A DNA stretch of 64,000 bases, taken from Sphaerotilus hippei (GTDB lineage Bacteria; Pseudomonadota; Gammaproteobacteria; Burkholderiales; Burkholderiaceae_C). Below, one piece after another: positions 42,599 to 51,575 of this stretch. Both the position numbers and the translations under genes were made by a program. The notes under the pieces were generated by a model. The model made no database searches. It was given only the letters and a program-made list of their open reading frames with translations, and was not told where the DNA came from. The DNA lies in assembly GCF_003201595.1 (NCBI RefSeq), contig NZ_QJJS01000007.1:148827-212826 (forward strand). The letters run 5' to 3'. Position 1 is the stretch's first letter; every line of letters begins with the position of its first letter.

Positions 42599-45082
42599 TC
42601 ACTCGATCGGCGTCAGCTTGGCCACGCTCAGCGCCAGCCACTTGGTGCCGTGGCGGCCGAAGTTGATCTGCGCCCGGGCGTCGTCGCCCTTGCCCTCGAG
42701 CGTCAGGATCACGCCTTCGCCGAACTTGTTGTGGAACACGCTCTGGCCCTGGCGCAGCCCGTGGCCCGAGGCCTTGGCCGCGCTCTGCGCCATGGCCGTG
42801 GGCACCGGTGCGGCCCAGGCGGGGGGCGGCGCGGCCGCCGGCTGCCAGCCGCCGTTGCGCCCCGCGCCGACGATGCCGCCCGGGCCGCTTCCACGCTGCC
42901 AGGCCTGCTGGTACTGCTGTGCGTGGCCCGAGCCGAAACCCTGCTGCTTGGGCGTGATCCACTTCAGCGCCGACTCGGGCAGCTCCTCGAGGAAGCGGCT
43001 CTTGACGTTGTAGCGGGTCTGGCCGTGCAGCATGCGCGTCTGGCTGAAGCTCATGTAGAGCCGCTGGCGCGCCCGCGTGATGGCCACGTACATCAGCCGG
43101 CGCTCCTCCTCCAGGCCGTCGGCCTCGGTCATCGCGTTCTCGTGCGGGCACAGGCCTTCTTCCAGGCCGGTGATGAAGACGCAGTCGAACTCCAGGCCCT
43201 TGGCCGCGTGCACCGTCATCAGCTGGATCGCGTCCTGGCCGGCCTGGGCCTGGTTGTCGCCCGCCTCCAGCGCCGCGTGGGTCAGGAAGGCGGCCAGCGG
43301 CGAGAGGATCTCGCCGGTCTCCGCGTCGGGCAGCAGGTCGACCGCGGCCAGCGCCTCGGGCTGGCCGGGCAGCGGCGCGGCGATGGTGCCCGGCGAGGTC
43401 TCGTCCACCGGCAGCGCCACCGCGTCCTTGCCGAAGCCCTCGATGGTGACGAAGGCCTCGGCGGCGGTGACCAGCTCCTCCAGGTTCTCGATGCGGTCCT
43501 GGCCTTCCTTCTCCGTGCGGTAGAAGGTGATCAGGCCGCTGGCCTCGAGCATGCGCTCGATGATCTCGCGCAGCGTCAGCCCGCGCGTGTCCTCGCGCAG
43601 GCGGTCGATCAGCGTCGTGAAGCCGGCCAGCTTGCTGCCGGCCGCACCGCCGACCGAGCCCACGCTCTGGTAGAGGCTGCGCCCGCTGGCGCGGGCCGCG
43701 TCCTGCAGCTGCTCGACCGTGCGCGCGCCGATGCCGCGGGTCGGGAAGTTCACCACCCGCAGGAAGCTGGTGTCGTCGTTGGGGTTCTCGGTCAGGCGCA
43801 GGTAGGCCAGCGCGTGCTTGATTTCCGCCCGCTCGAAGAAGCGCTGGCCACCGTAGACCCGGTAGGGCACGCCGGCGTTGAACAGCGCCGACTCCAGCAC
43901 CCGCGACTGCGCGTTGCTGCGGTAGAGGATGGCGATCTCCACCCGCGGCGTGCCGGCGCGGTGCAGCTGCTGCGCCTCCTCGAGCAGCCACTGCGCCTCG
44001 GCGTAGTCGCTGGTGGCCTCGTAGACCCGCACCGGCTCGCCCGGGCCGGCCTCGGTGCGCAGGTTCTTGCCCAGGCGCCGGGTGTTGTGGCTGATCAGCG
44101 CGTTGGCCGAGTCGAGGATGTTGCCGTAGCTGCGGTAGTTGCGCTCGAGCTTGATGACCTGCCGGACGTGGTACTCCCGCTCGAAGTCGCTCATGTTGCC
44201 GACCTGCGCGCCGCGGAAGGCGTAGATGCTCTGGTCGTCGTCGCCGACGGCCAGCACCGCGGCGGTGCGCCCGTCGGCCGGGTCGCCGGCGAACATCTTC
44301 AGCCAGGCGTACTGCAGCTTGTTGGTGTCCTGGAACTCGTCGACCAGGATGTGCTGGAAACGGTGGCGGTAGTGCTCGCGCAGCGAGGCGTGGTCGCGCA
44401 TCAGCTCGTAGGTGCGCAGCATCAGCTCGGCGAAGTCGACCACGCCCTCGCGCTGGCACTGGTCTTCGTAGGCCTGGTAGATCTCGACCATCTTCTGCGA
44501 CTGCGCGTCGTGGATCACCACGTCCTGCGGGCGCAGCCCGTCTTCCTTGCTGCCCGCGATGAACCAGCTCACCTGCTTGGGCACGAAGCGCTCCTCGTCG
44601 AGCTTCATCGCCTTGATGATGCGCTTGACCGCGCTGAGCGAGTCGCCGGTGTCGAGGATCTGGAAGCTCTGCGGCAGCGCGGCCAGCTTCCAGTGCGCAC
44701 GCAGGAAGCGGTTGCACAGGCCGTGGAAGGTGCCGATCCACATGCCGCGCACGTTCACCGGCAGCATGGCCGACAGGCGGGTCAGCATCTCCTTGGCCGC
44801 CTTGTTGGTGAAGGTCACCGCCATCACGCCGCCGGGCGTGATCTGGCCGGTCTGCATCAGCCAGGCGATGCGGGTGGTCAGCACCCGGGTCTTGCCCGAG
44901 CCGGCGCCGGCCAGGATCAGCGCCGGCTCGCCCGGCAGCGTCACCGCGGCGAGCTGTTCCGGATTCAGGCCCTGCAGCAGGCGGCTGCTGCCGGCGGGGC
45001 CGTGCGATGGCGGGCTCGGGGGTTCGGCCGGGGCATCGAACAGGTCGGCGGGCGGCAGGCTGGGGGAGGAGGGCAAGGGCAT
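42599..45082 (-). CDS. uvrD: DNA helicase UvrD/PcrA
   Basis: A superfamily 1 helicase of 827 residues that unwinds DNA 3' to 5' in mismatch and excision repair. All motifs are present: Q motif LNPEQLAAV, Walker A ILAGAGSGKT near residue 60, IGTFHGLCNRFLR, VDEFQDTNKLQYAWL (Walker B), GDDDQSIYAFRGA, LERNYRS, LMTVHAAKGLEFD, and EERRLMYVAITRARQRLYMS. A poorly conserved linker leads to the C-terminal Tudor-like segment (VFHNKFGEGVILTLEGKGDDARAQI), which binds RNA polymerase in UvrD/PcrA. The extra N-terminal 35 residues are Pro-rich. Confidence 0.95.
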   Translation of the reverse strand: MPLPSSPSLPPADLFDAPAEPPSPPSHGPAGSSRLLQGLNPEQLAAVTLPGEPALILAGAGSGKTRVLTTRIAWLMQTGQITPGGVMAVTFTNKAAKEMLTRLSAMLPVNVRGMWIGTFHGLCNRFLRAHWKLAALPQSFQILDTGDSLSAVKRIIKAMKLDEERFVPKQVSWFIAGSKEDGLRPQDVVIHDAQSQKMVEIYQAYEDQCQREGVVDFAELMLRTYELMRDHASLREHYRHRFQHILVDEFQDTNKLQYAWLKMFAGDPADGRTAAVLAVGDDDQSIYAFRGAQVGNMSDFEREYHVRQVIKLERNYRSYGNILDSANALISHNTRRLGKNLRTEAGPGEPVRVYEATSDYAEAQWLLEEAQQLHRAGTPRVEIAILYRSNAQSRVLESALFNAGVPYRVYGGQRFFERAEIKHALAYLRLTENPNDDTSFLRVVNFPTRGIGARTVEQLQDAARASGRSLYQSVGSVGGAAGSKLAGFTTLIDRLREDTRGLTLREIIERMLEASGLITFYRTEKEGQDRIENLEELVTAAEAFVTIEGFGKDAVALPVDETSPGTIAAPLPGQPEALAAVDLLPDAETGEILSPLAAFLTHAALEAGDNQAQAGQDAIQLMTVHAAKGLEFDCVFITGLEEGLCPHENAMTEADGLEEERRLMYVAITRARQRLYMSFSQTRMLHGQTRYNVKSRFLEELPESALKWITPKQQGFGSGHAQQYQQAWQRGSGPGGIVGAGRNGGWQPAAAPPPAWAAPVPTAMAQSAAKASGHGLRQGQSVFHNKFGEGVILTLEGKGDDARAQINFGRHGTKWLALSVAKLTPIE

Positions 45083-45125
45083 GGGGGGATTTTAAGGACT
45101 CCCCGCCCGAGGGTTGGTGCTGTTA

Positions 45126-45140
45126 TGCTGCACTGCAACA
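45126..45140. promoter_or_regulatory. near-perfect palindrome in the patatin gene promoter
   Basis: TGCTGCA-C-TGCAACA is a 15-base inverted repeat with one mismatch in the 7-base arms. It overlaps a TTATGCT box (45123-45129) and lies 32 bases before the ATG. The CTGC-N3-GCA core recalls sites of PhaR-type repressors of polyhydroxybutyrate genes; that link is only a resemblance. Confidence 0.4.
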
Positions 45141-45171
45141 TGGCTCCCGGTCCACCGGGAAGGAGCAACCC

Positions 45172-46281
45172 ATGCTGGGATGGAATGCGCTTCCTCGCCC
45201 GCGCCCCCTGAGCCTGGCGCTCCAGGGGGGTGGCGCCCACGGTGCCTACACCTGGGGGGTGCTCGATGCGCTGCTGGAAAGCGGCCGCTTCGACTTCGAC
45301 GGCATCAGCGGCACCAGTGCCGGGGCGATGAACGCCATCGTCATGGCCCACGGCCTGGCCAGCGTCGCCGCCGGTGCGTCAAGGCCGCGGGCGGCCGAGG
45401 CCGCCCGCGAGGCGCTGGCCTCGTTCTGGGAGGCCCTGGCCACCCAGCTGCCCTTCGACTGGCTCACCGGCGGGGACGTGAGCAACCCGACGCTGTCGCC
45501 GGCCGCGCGCATCCTGATGCAGTGGAGCCAGGTGCTGGCACCGCACCAGCTCAACCCGCTGCAGCTCAACCCGCTGCGTGACGTGCTGGAGCGCCATGTC
45601 GACTTCGAGCGCCTGCGCCGCGACAGCCCGGTGCGCCTGTTCATCGCCGCCACGCAGGCCAACACCGGCCGGCTGCGGCTGTTCCGCAACGCCGAGATGA
45701 GCGTCGACGTCGCGCTGGCCTCCGCCTGCCTGCCCACGCTGCACCCGGCGGTGCTGATCGACGGCGAGCCCTACTGGGACGGTGGCTACAGCGCCAATCC
45801 CGCGCTGTTCCCGCTGGTGCAGCACGCCCGGGCGCCGGACCTGCTGATCGTGCTGCTGAGCAACCCGCAGCACACCGCCACGCCGACCTCCGTCGCCGAC
45901 ATCCGGCTGCGCGCGCTGGAGATCGGCTTCAACGCCGCCTTCCTGCGCGAGGCCGTCGCGCTGGGCGAGGCCTGTGCCCAGGCCCGCCATCCGACCTTCG
46001 TCATCGGCGCGCAGGAGCGGCGCCTGGTCCGCCTGCGTTTCCACCTCATCGACGCCAGCGACGCGCTCGGCCACCTGTCGGCCCACACCCGGATGTTGCC
46101 GCACCGGCCCTTCCTGCAGTGGCTGTTCGAGCAGGGCCGCGCCCGCACGCGGGCCTGGCTGGCGCACGAAGGCTGCCGTGTCGGGCAGCTGGGCACCGTC
46201 GACCTGCAGGCCCTGTTCGCCTGCCGCAGCCCCGCCACGCTCGACGACGGCCGGCGCGCCGACGAGCTGCTGGCCGGCTGA
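45172..46281 (+). CDS. patatin-like phospholipase
   Basis: A 369-residue serine acyl hydrolase with the patatin fold. The oxyanion motif GGGAHG (residues 19-24), the nucleophile elbow GTSAG with Ser49, and the catalytic aspartate in DGGYSANPAL are all intact. It has no signal peptide or membrane helix, so it is probably cytosolic. Related proteins in polyhydroxybutyrate-storing Burkholderiales include phospholipases and intracellular depolymerase-like enzymes. The ATG at 45172 follows AGGAG (45160-45165 region). It faces an isoprenylcysteine-methyltransferase-like gene at its 3' end. Confidence 0.85.
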   Translation: MLGWNALPRPRPLSLALQGGGAHGAYTWGVLDALLESGRFDFDGISGTSAGAMNAIVMAHGLASVAAGASRPRAAEAAREALASFWEALATQLPFDWLTGGDVSNPTLSPAARILMQWSQVLAPHQLNPLQLNPLRDVLERHVDFERLRRDSPVRLFIAATQANTGRLRLFRNAEMSVDVALASACLPTLHPAVLIDGEPYWDGGYSANPALFPLVQHARAPDLLIVLLSNPQHTATPTSVADIRLRALEIGFNAAFLREAVALGEACAQARHPTFVIGAQERRLVRLRFHLIDASDALGHLSAHTRMLPHRPFLQWLFEQGRARTRAWLAHEGCRVGQLGTVDLQALFACRSPATLDDGRRADELLAG

Positions 46282-46300
46282 GCCGGTGCCTCGCCAGGGC

Positions 46301-46777
46301 TCACAGCCAGCGGCGCACCGTCGAGCGGTACTCGGCATACGCCCGGCCGAACCGCCGCGCCAGCACCCGCTCCTCGGGCCGGATCTGGAAGCGCTGGATG
46401 AACAGCACGAAGCCCATCGGCCCCAGCAGCGCCCAGGGCGTCGACAGGTACAGCGCCCAGCCCAGCAGCATCGACAGCATGCCCGCATACATCGGGTTGC
46501 GGGTCAGCCGGTAGACCCCCGTGCAGACCAGCGTCGAGGTGTTGCCCGGCTTGAGCGGATGCACCGTCGTGCGCGCCCGCCGGAACGACAGCAGCCCCGC
46601 CAGATCCAGCCCCAGCCCGATCAGCACCAGCACCAGCGCTCCACCCGTGCGCACCGGCTCCGGCAGCGCCCACGCCGGCCCCTGCGCGGCGAGCAGCTTC
46701 ATGCCCAGCGCCATCAGCAGCCCCACCACCGGTGGCGGCACCTTGAGCTCGAGCGCCTTCAGCAGTCGGCTCAGCAT
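46301..46777 (-). CDS. isoprenylcysteine carboxyl methyltransferase-like membrane protein
   Basis: A membrane protein of about 158 residues with four hydrophobic helices. The C-terminal part has the ICMT/PEMT pattern: TGVYRLTRNPMYAGMLSMLLGWAL, then a conserved charged end EERVLARRFGRAYAEYRSTVRRWL, which binds S-adenosylmethionine in characterised relatives. In bacteria such proteins methylate lipids or unknown substrates. ATG 46777 is chosen because the first helix begins shortly after it; upstream in-frame starts at 46807 and 46855 would add a Pro-rich tail. It is convergent with the patatin gene, with 19 bases between the stops. Confidence 0.8.
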   Translation of the reverse strand: MLSRLLKALELKVPPPVVGLLMALGMKLLAAQGPAWALPEPVRTGGALVLVLIGLGLDLAGLLSFRRARTTVHPLKPGNTSTLVCTGVYRLTRNPMYAGMLSMLLGWALYLSTPWALLGPMGFVLFIQRFQIRPEERVLARRFGRAYAEYRSTVRRWL

Positions 46778-46990
46778 GGCCGTCCGCCCCGGGGGGTGAA
46801 CCGCCATCGGCCGTCCGGGCGCTGGTGAGCGCTCGATGGGGGTGTCGACCACCACGCAGGACGATGAGTGCTAGATCTGATCAAGCACGAAAATTCGGGT
46901 CTTCTTGAATCGTTCACCGCCTGATGCCTGCTGACAATAACTGACATTTCTATGCTCCGTGGATGAGCAAATCATGAAGGCTGTACCGCG

Positions 46991-48541
46991 ATGATGAAGT
47001 TCCTGAACCAGTTTTCCGTTGCCACGCGTCAATGGGCCTTGTTGACGATCAGTGCGGTGGTGGTCAGCGTCTGCGTCGCCGTGGGATTGTTCGCCATCGA
47101 GCGTCTGGGACAAAGCAGCCAGGAGGCCTTCGTCGCCAAGGACGTGGTCGCCGACATCCTGCCTCCACCCATGTACCTGATCGAACTGCGCCTGGTGCTG
47201 TCCCAGGGCATCGAAGGCACGCTCGAGCCTGAACAGGCGATCGCTGAAGTCCAGCGTCTGCGCAAGGAGTATGAAGAGCGCGTGGCCTGGTGGAGCGCTC
47301 ATCCGCCAGCGGCGCTGGCATCCGACCTGCTCGGTCGCCAGCATGCCGATGGCCAGCGTCTGATGGTGCTGGCACAGACGCTCACCGAGACCCTGCGTGA
47401 TCAGGGTCAGGACGCGGCCCGTGCGCTGTTGCCGCAGGTGGATCAACTCTATCGGGCGCATCGTGCGGCGGTGGACGTGACCGTCAAGCTCGGGCTGGAT
47501 CACGCGGATCTCGCGATGGCGGCCTTCGACCGCACGGCTGAACAGGGTTGGCGTGTGCAGTCCCTGGTGCTGGTGACCGGGCTGATCGGCCTGGGCCTGT
47601 TGAGCTGGCTCATCGCCCGCTCGGTCGTGCAGCCGCTGCGCCATGCCGTCGAGGTGGCGCAGGCCGTGGCACGCGGCGATCTGACCCGCCAGATCCAGGT
47701 GGACGGCCGGGATGAGCCTGCCCGTCTGTTGCAGTCGCTCAATCGCATGTGCGCTTCCCTGGCGGATACGGTCGGACAAGCTCGTTCCAGCAGTCTGAAC
47801 CTGGCGGCGGCGGTGCATCAGCTGGCGGCAGGCAACGATGACCTCAAGTCCCGCACGGTCGTCCACCAGTCCGAGCTGGATCTGACCGCGGCCAGCATGC
47901 GTGCCGGCCTCGAATCCGTGCAGGAAAACGCCGTCAGTGCCGAGGATGCCAGGACGCTGGTGCAGGCCATCTCGGCCGCGGCTCTCCAGGGCAGCTCTGC
48001 CGTGGGGGCCTTGTCCTCGACGATGGACGGGATTTCCACGTCGTCACAGCGGGTCGGCAGCATCGTCGGCGTCATCGAGGGCATTGCCTTCCAGACCAAC
48101 CTGCTGGCGCTGAATGCAGCGGTGGAAGCCGCTCGGGCAGGTGAGCAGGGACGTGGTTTTGCCGTGGTGGCCGGCGAGGTTCGCCAACTGGCCAAACGCT
48201 CGTCTGAAGCGGCTCGCGAGATCCGTGACCTGGCGGCCGCCAGCACGTCCGATGTCGGGCGGGGCAACGAGATGGCACGCGAGGCCAGCGTCGCCTTCGA
48301 TGACATGGTCCGTCAGGTGGACCAGATGAGCCAGCGGATCGGCAGCATCTGGGAATCCACCTTCGCCCAGATTTCCGGCATCAACATGGCGTCCGAGAGC
48401 ATGGCGGTGCTGTCCAGCAGTGCTGAATCCAACGTGGCCCTGGTGACTCAGACCGCCGGTCTGGCTGCGATGCTGCGTGATGATGCCCGTCGCCTGGCCG
48501 ATGTCGTCGAGCGCTTCCGCTTGCCTGCGTCCGTCGCCTGA
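46991..48541 (+). CDS. methyl-accepting chemotaxis protein
   Basis: A 516-residue chemoreceptor. Helix 1 is at about residues 14-34, then a periplasmic four-helix-bundle-type sensor to about 185, helix 2 at about 189-209, and a HAMP domain to about 262 ([27 protein letters not shown]). The signalling hairpin tip is near residue 368: [34 protein letters not shown], the CheA/CheW contact. It lacks a C-terminal CheR pentapeptide. The start has two ATG codons in tandem at 46991 and 46994. The base composition is slightly less GC-rich than its neighbours (more T-ending codons), which may mark a different history. The ligand is unknown. Confidence 0.92.
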   Translation: MMKFLNQFSVATRQWALLTISAVVVSVCVAVGLFAIERLGQSSQEAFVAKDVVADILPPPMYLIELRLVLSQGIEGTLEPEQAIAEVQRLRKEYEERVAWWSAHPPAALASDLLGRQHADGQRLMVLAQTLTETLRDQGQDAARALLPQVDQLYRAHRAAVDVTVKLGLDHADLAMAAFDRTAEQGWRVQSLVLVTGLIGLGLLSWLIARSVVQPLRHAVEVAQAVARGDLTRQIQVDGRDEPARLLQSLNRMCASLADTVGQARSSSLNLAAAVHQLAAGNDDLKSRTVVHQSELDLTAASMRAGLESVQENAVSAEDARTLVQAISAAALQGSSAVGALSSTMDGISTSSQRVGSIVGVIEGIAFQTNLLALNAAVEAARAGEQGRGFAVVAGEVRQLAKRSSEAAREIRDLAAASTSDVGRGNEMAREASVAFDDMVRQVDQMSQRIGSIWESTFAQISGINMASESMAVLSSSAESNVALVTQTAGLAAMLRDDARRLADVVERFRLPASVA

Positions 48542-48614
48542 CGGGCTGGAACGAATCTGGCCGTCCCGGTCCATGGCTCGGTCGCTGAGCCCTGCGCCAC
48601 CATGGCGGGTCCGA

Positions 48615-49220
48615 TCAATGCAGCAGCGCGGCATGGCGCGCCATCCAGCGTCCCAGCGTGTTGTCGTTGGCGAGGCCGAGCTTGGCGAACAGGTTGGCGC
48701 GGTGGGTTTCCACCGAGCGCGGGCTGCACTCGGGCACCAGGGCACGGGCGATGGCCTTGTTCGATTCGCCCAGGGCCACCCAGCGCGCCACCTCGCGCTC
48801 GCGCGGCGTCAGCTGTGCCCACAGCGCTTGCGCCTGGCCGCGCTCGGCGGCTTCGGCCAGCGCCAGCGGCAGCTTGGCCAGCAGCACCGCGGTGTCGGGT
48901 TTGACGACCCAGTCGAACGCGCCCTGGCGCACGGCGTCGAGCGCCATCGGAATGTCGCCATGCCCGCTGAGAAAGAGCACGACCTGTGGGCTGTGCGCCG
49001 CCCGCAGGCGCTCCAGCACCTGCAGGCCGCTGAGGCCGCCCATGCGCAGATCGAGCACCACGCAAGCCGGCTGCTGCAGGTCGACCCCGGCGAGGAAGTC
49101 CTCGCCCGAGGCGAAGCCCTGCACCGCCAGGCCTTGCGGAAACAGCAGCATCAGCAGTGAGCGGCGCACGGCTTCGTCGTCGTCCACCACGTAGACGGGG
49201 GGCTGGGGCAGGGCAGTCAT
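48615..49220 (-). CDS. FixJ/TodT-type response regulator
   Basis: A 201-residue regulator with a receiver domain (VYVVDDDEAVRRSLLML, phospho-acceptor aspartate in VLDLRMGGLSG, VVKPDT where most have KPF) and a LuxR-type helix-turn-helix (LTPREREVARWVALGESNKAIARAL, SVETHRANLFAKLGL). Its ATG overlaps the stop of the kinase gene at 49217 by four bases, so the two are made together. It likely controls the divergent Bug gene at 51576, whose promoter region holds a 20-base palindrome. Confidence 0.88.
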   Translation of the reverse strand: MTALPQPPVYVVDDDEAVRRSLLMLLFPQGLAVQGFASGEDFLAGVDLQQPACVVLDLRMGGLSGLQVLERLRAAHSPQVVLFLSGHGDIPMALDAVRQGAFDWVVKPDTAVLLAKLPLALAEAAERGQAQALWAQLTPREREVARWVALGESNKAIARALVPECSPRSVETHRANLFAKLGLANDNTLGRWMARHAALLH

Positions 49221-51394
49221 CGTTGCAGAGGCAGGTTGAACTCGAACACCGCACCGCCACCCGGGCGCGGATGCCAGTGCAGCGCGCCGCCTTGGCTCTC
49301 GATGGCGGAGCGGCAGATTTTCAGGCCCAGGCCCAGACCCTCGGCCTTGGTGGTGAAAAAGGCATCGAACAGGTGTGCCGCGTGCTCGGGGGCCACGCCC
49401 GGGCCGCGGTCGGCCACGCCCAGGTGCAGGTGTCCGTCATCGCCCACGCGCGCCGTCACGTCGATCAGGCGCCGCGGTGCCGGCTGGTCGTCGATGCTTT
49501 GCAGCGCATTGAGCAGCAGGTTGAGCAGCACCTGCTCCAGCAGCACGCGGTCGGCGTGGAGCAGGGGCAGGTCGGCCGGCAGGTGGCTGTGGACCCGGGC
49601 CCGGCGGGCCTGCAGTTCGGGTTGCAGCCAGCGCAGCACGCTGGCCAGCAGGTCGGCCACGGCAAAGCGCTCCTCGGGGTGGCGGCCCGGGCGCACCAGG
49701 CCGCGGATGCGGCGCACGATCTCCGACGCACGTTGCGCCTGGGCCTGGATGTCGACCAGGCTCTCCACCAGCAGCTGCTGCGGGCCGACGTGCACCAGCG
49801 CGTTGGCCGCCGCCGCGTAGTTGGAGAGTGCCATCAGCGGCTGGTTGAGCTCGTGCGCCAGCGTCGAGGCCATCTCGCCCAGGCCGGCCAGCCGGGCGCT
49901 GCGTTGCAGCTGCGCTTCTTGCGCGCGCTGGCGGTCGTCGGTGCGGCGTTGTTCGGTGATGTCCACCACCGAGCTCATCCAGCCGCGTTGCACGCCCTCG
50001 GCGTCGATCAGCGCCGCGGTGTAGACCATGGTGATCACGTCGTGCCCGTCGCGGTGGCGCACGCGTGACTCATACCCCGTGGGCTCCGCCTGGCCCTGGA
50101 GCCCGGCGTTGCTTTCGCTCCAGTGCCGCTCCAGATCGTCCGGGTGCCAATAGGGGTAGGGCGGCTGGCGGCCGAGCAGCTCGTGGGCCTCGAAGCCCAC
50201 CATCTCGCACAGCGCGCGGTTCACGTAGATGATGCGGCCCTGCAGGTCGCGCGCGCGCATGCCCACCAGCAGCGACTCTTCCATCGCGTGGCGAAACGCG
50301 TGCGCGTCCCGCAGCTCGCGGGTGCGGTCTTGCACGCGCTGCTCCAGGGCCGCACGCGCCTCGCGCTGCTCGGCATCGCGCCGGGCACGCAGCCGCCAGT
50401 GCAGCGCGCCCAGGCCCAGCACCGCCAGCGCCAGCGTGGCCATGGCCCAGGCCGCGTGGCGGGTTTGCAGGATGTCGTCGCGGCTGCTCAGGGCCGTGAG
50501 CGTCCAGCCGAACTCGGGCATGCGCGACTCGCGCGCCAGAAAGCTGCGCGGCTGGCCACCCAGCTCGGTGCGCACCCACAGGTCGCCGGGTTGCGGGCCT
50601 GGCGAGGCCGCCCAGGGCAGTGCCACCAGTGGGGCGACAGGGCCGTAGGCCTGGCTGTCGCGCAGCCAGCGCTGTTCGGCAGCGCTGAGCACGCGGGTGG
50701 GCCGAAAGCGCCACGCCGCGTGGGTGGCCAGAATGCTCACGCCGCGCTCGTCGCGCAGCAGCACGGGCTCGGGCGATCGCGCCCAGCTGTCGGCCAGCGA
50801 ATCGAGCGCCACCTTCACGGCCACCACCCCGATCACGCGGCCGTCCTGCCGGATCGGCTCGGCGATGAACAGGCCCGGTTTGCTGGTGGTGATGCCCACC
50901 CCGTAGAACAAGCCGGTGCCGCCCGCCATCGCCTGCACGAAGTAGGGCCGTCGGCCATAGCGCTGGCCGACGAAGCTGTCCGCCGTGCGCCAGTTGCTGG
51001 CGGCCAGGGTCAGCCCCTGGCCGTCCATCAGGTAGAGCGCGGTGGCGCCCGCCTTCTGGCCGATCGCCTCCAGGTAGCGGTTGATGCGGTCACGCTGGTC
51101 ACTGTCGCCGGGCTGGCTCAGCAGGTGCAGCACCTCGTCCTGTTGGCCCACCACGGTGGGCAGCGCGGCGTACTGGCCGGTGACGCCGCGCAGCCACTGG
51201 GCGTGCATCTCCAGCGCCGATTGCAGCGCGGCGCGGCGTGCGTCGATGTCGCGGCGCTCGGCCCAGGCGCCCGCCGAGCCCACCATCCACACGGCCAGCG
51301 CCAACAGCCACACGCCCAGCCACACGCGGCCCCAGCGCCAGCCGTGCGCAGGCGGGGGAGGCGGGGCAGCAGTGGGGGTCTCGGGCGCGGTCAC
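49217..51394 (-). CDS. DctB-like sensor histidine kinase with PAS domain
   Basis: A 725-residue membrane kinase. Helix 1 is at about residues 24-46; the periplasmic part contains a double-Cache-type sensor with RRPYFVQAMAGG and GLFIAEPIRQDGRVIGVVAVKV, as in DctB proteins that bind C4-dicarboxylates. Helix 2 is at about 318-336. A PAS domain (FRHAMEESLLVGMRARDLQGR onward) leads to the kinase core: histidine in STLAHELNQPLMALSNY, N box NLLLNALQSIDDQ, and GLGLGLKICRSA. The start is GTG at 51394. Together with the neighbouring regulator and Bug protein it looks like a carboxylate-responsive uptake control unit. Confidence 0.88.
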   Translation of the reverse strand: MTAPETPTAAPPPPPAHGWRWGRVWLGVWLLALAVWMVGSAGAWAERRDIDARRAALQSALEMHAQWLRGVTGQYAALPTVVGQQDEVLHLLSQPGDSDQRDRINRYLEAIGQKAGATALYLMDGQGLTLAASNWRTADSFVGQRYGRRPYFVQAMAGGTGLFYGVGITTSKPGLFIAEPIRQDGRVIGVVAVKVALDSLADSWARSPEPVLLRDERGVSILATHAAWRFRPTRVLSAAEQRWLRDSQAYGPVAPLVALPWAASPGPQPGDLWVRTELGGQPRSFLARESRMPEFGWTLTALSSRDDILQTRHAAWAMATLALAVLGLGALHWRLRARRDAEQREARAALEQRVQDRTRELRDAHAFRHAMEESLLVGMRARDLQGRIIYVNRALCEMVGFEAHELLGRQPPYPYWHPDDLERHWSESNAGLQGQAEPTGYESRVRHRDGHDVITMVYTAALIDAEGVQRGWMSSVVDITEQRRTDDRQRAQEAQLQRSARLAGLGEMASTLAHELNQPLMALSNYAAAANALVHVGPQQLLVESLVDIQAQAQRASEIVRRIRGLVRPGRHPEERFAVADLLASVLRWLQPELQARRARVHSHLPADLPLLHADRVLLEQVLLNLLLNALQSIDDQPAPRRLIDVTARVGDDGHLHLGVADRGPGVAPEHAAHLFDAFFTTKAEGLGLGLKICRSAIESQGGALHWHPRPGGGAVFEFNLPLQR

Positions 51395-51435
51395 GGGCGC
51401 TCATGTTGGCATGAAGACGCGGGCCGGCGGGCCTC

Positions 51436-51455
51436 CCTGCGTAGAACTACGCAGG
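51436..51455. promoter_or_regulatory. 20-base perfect palindrome, likely operator
   Basis: CCTGCGTAG-AA-CTACGCAGG is a perfect inverted repeat with 9-base arms in the 181-base gap between the kinase and Bug genes, which are divergent. The CGTAG/CTACG arms fit what FixJ-type regulators recognise (TACG cores). It is the best candidate binding site for the regulator at 48615. Confidence 0.65.
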
Positions 51456-51575
51456 CCCGTGGTGGGAGCCTTGCGGATGCTCCATGCGCCCCGGTGGCGC
51501 ACACTGCCGCAGCCCGGTTGCGGGCCGCAGAGGCGCCGTGCAGGCGCCCCATCATCACCCCATGAGGAGACAAGC

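Noticed and set aside
49217..51394. Start of the kinase at ATG 51404
   Set aside because: That ATG is in a different reading frame; the kinase frame opens with GTG at 51394.
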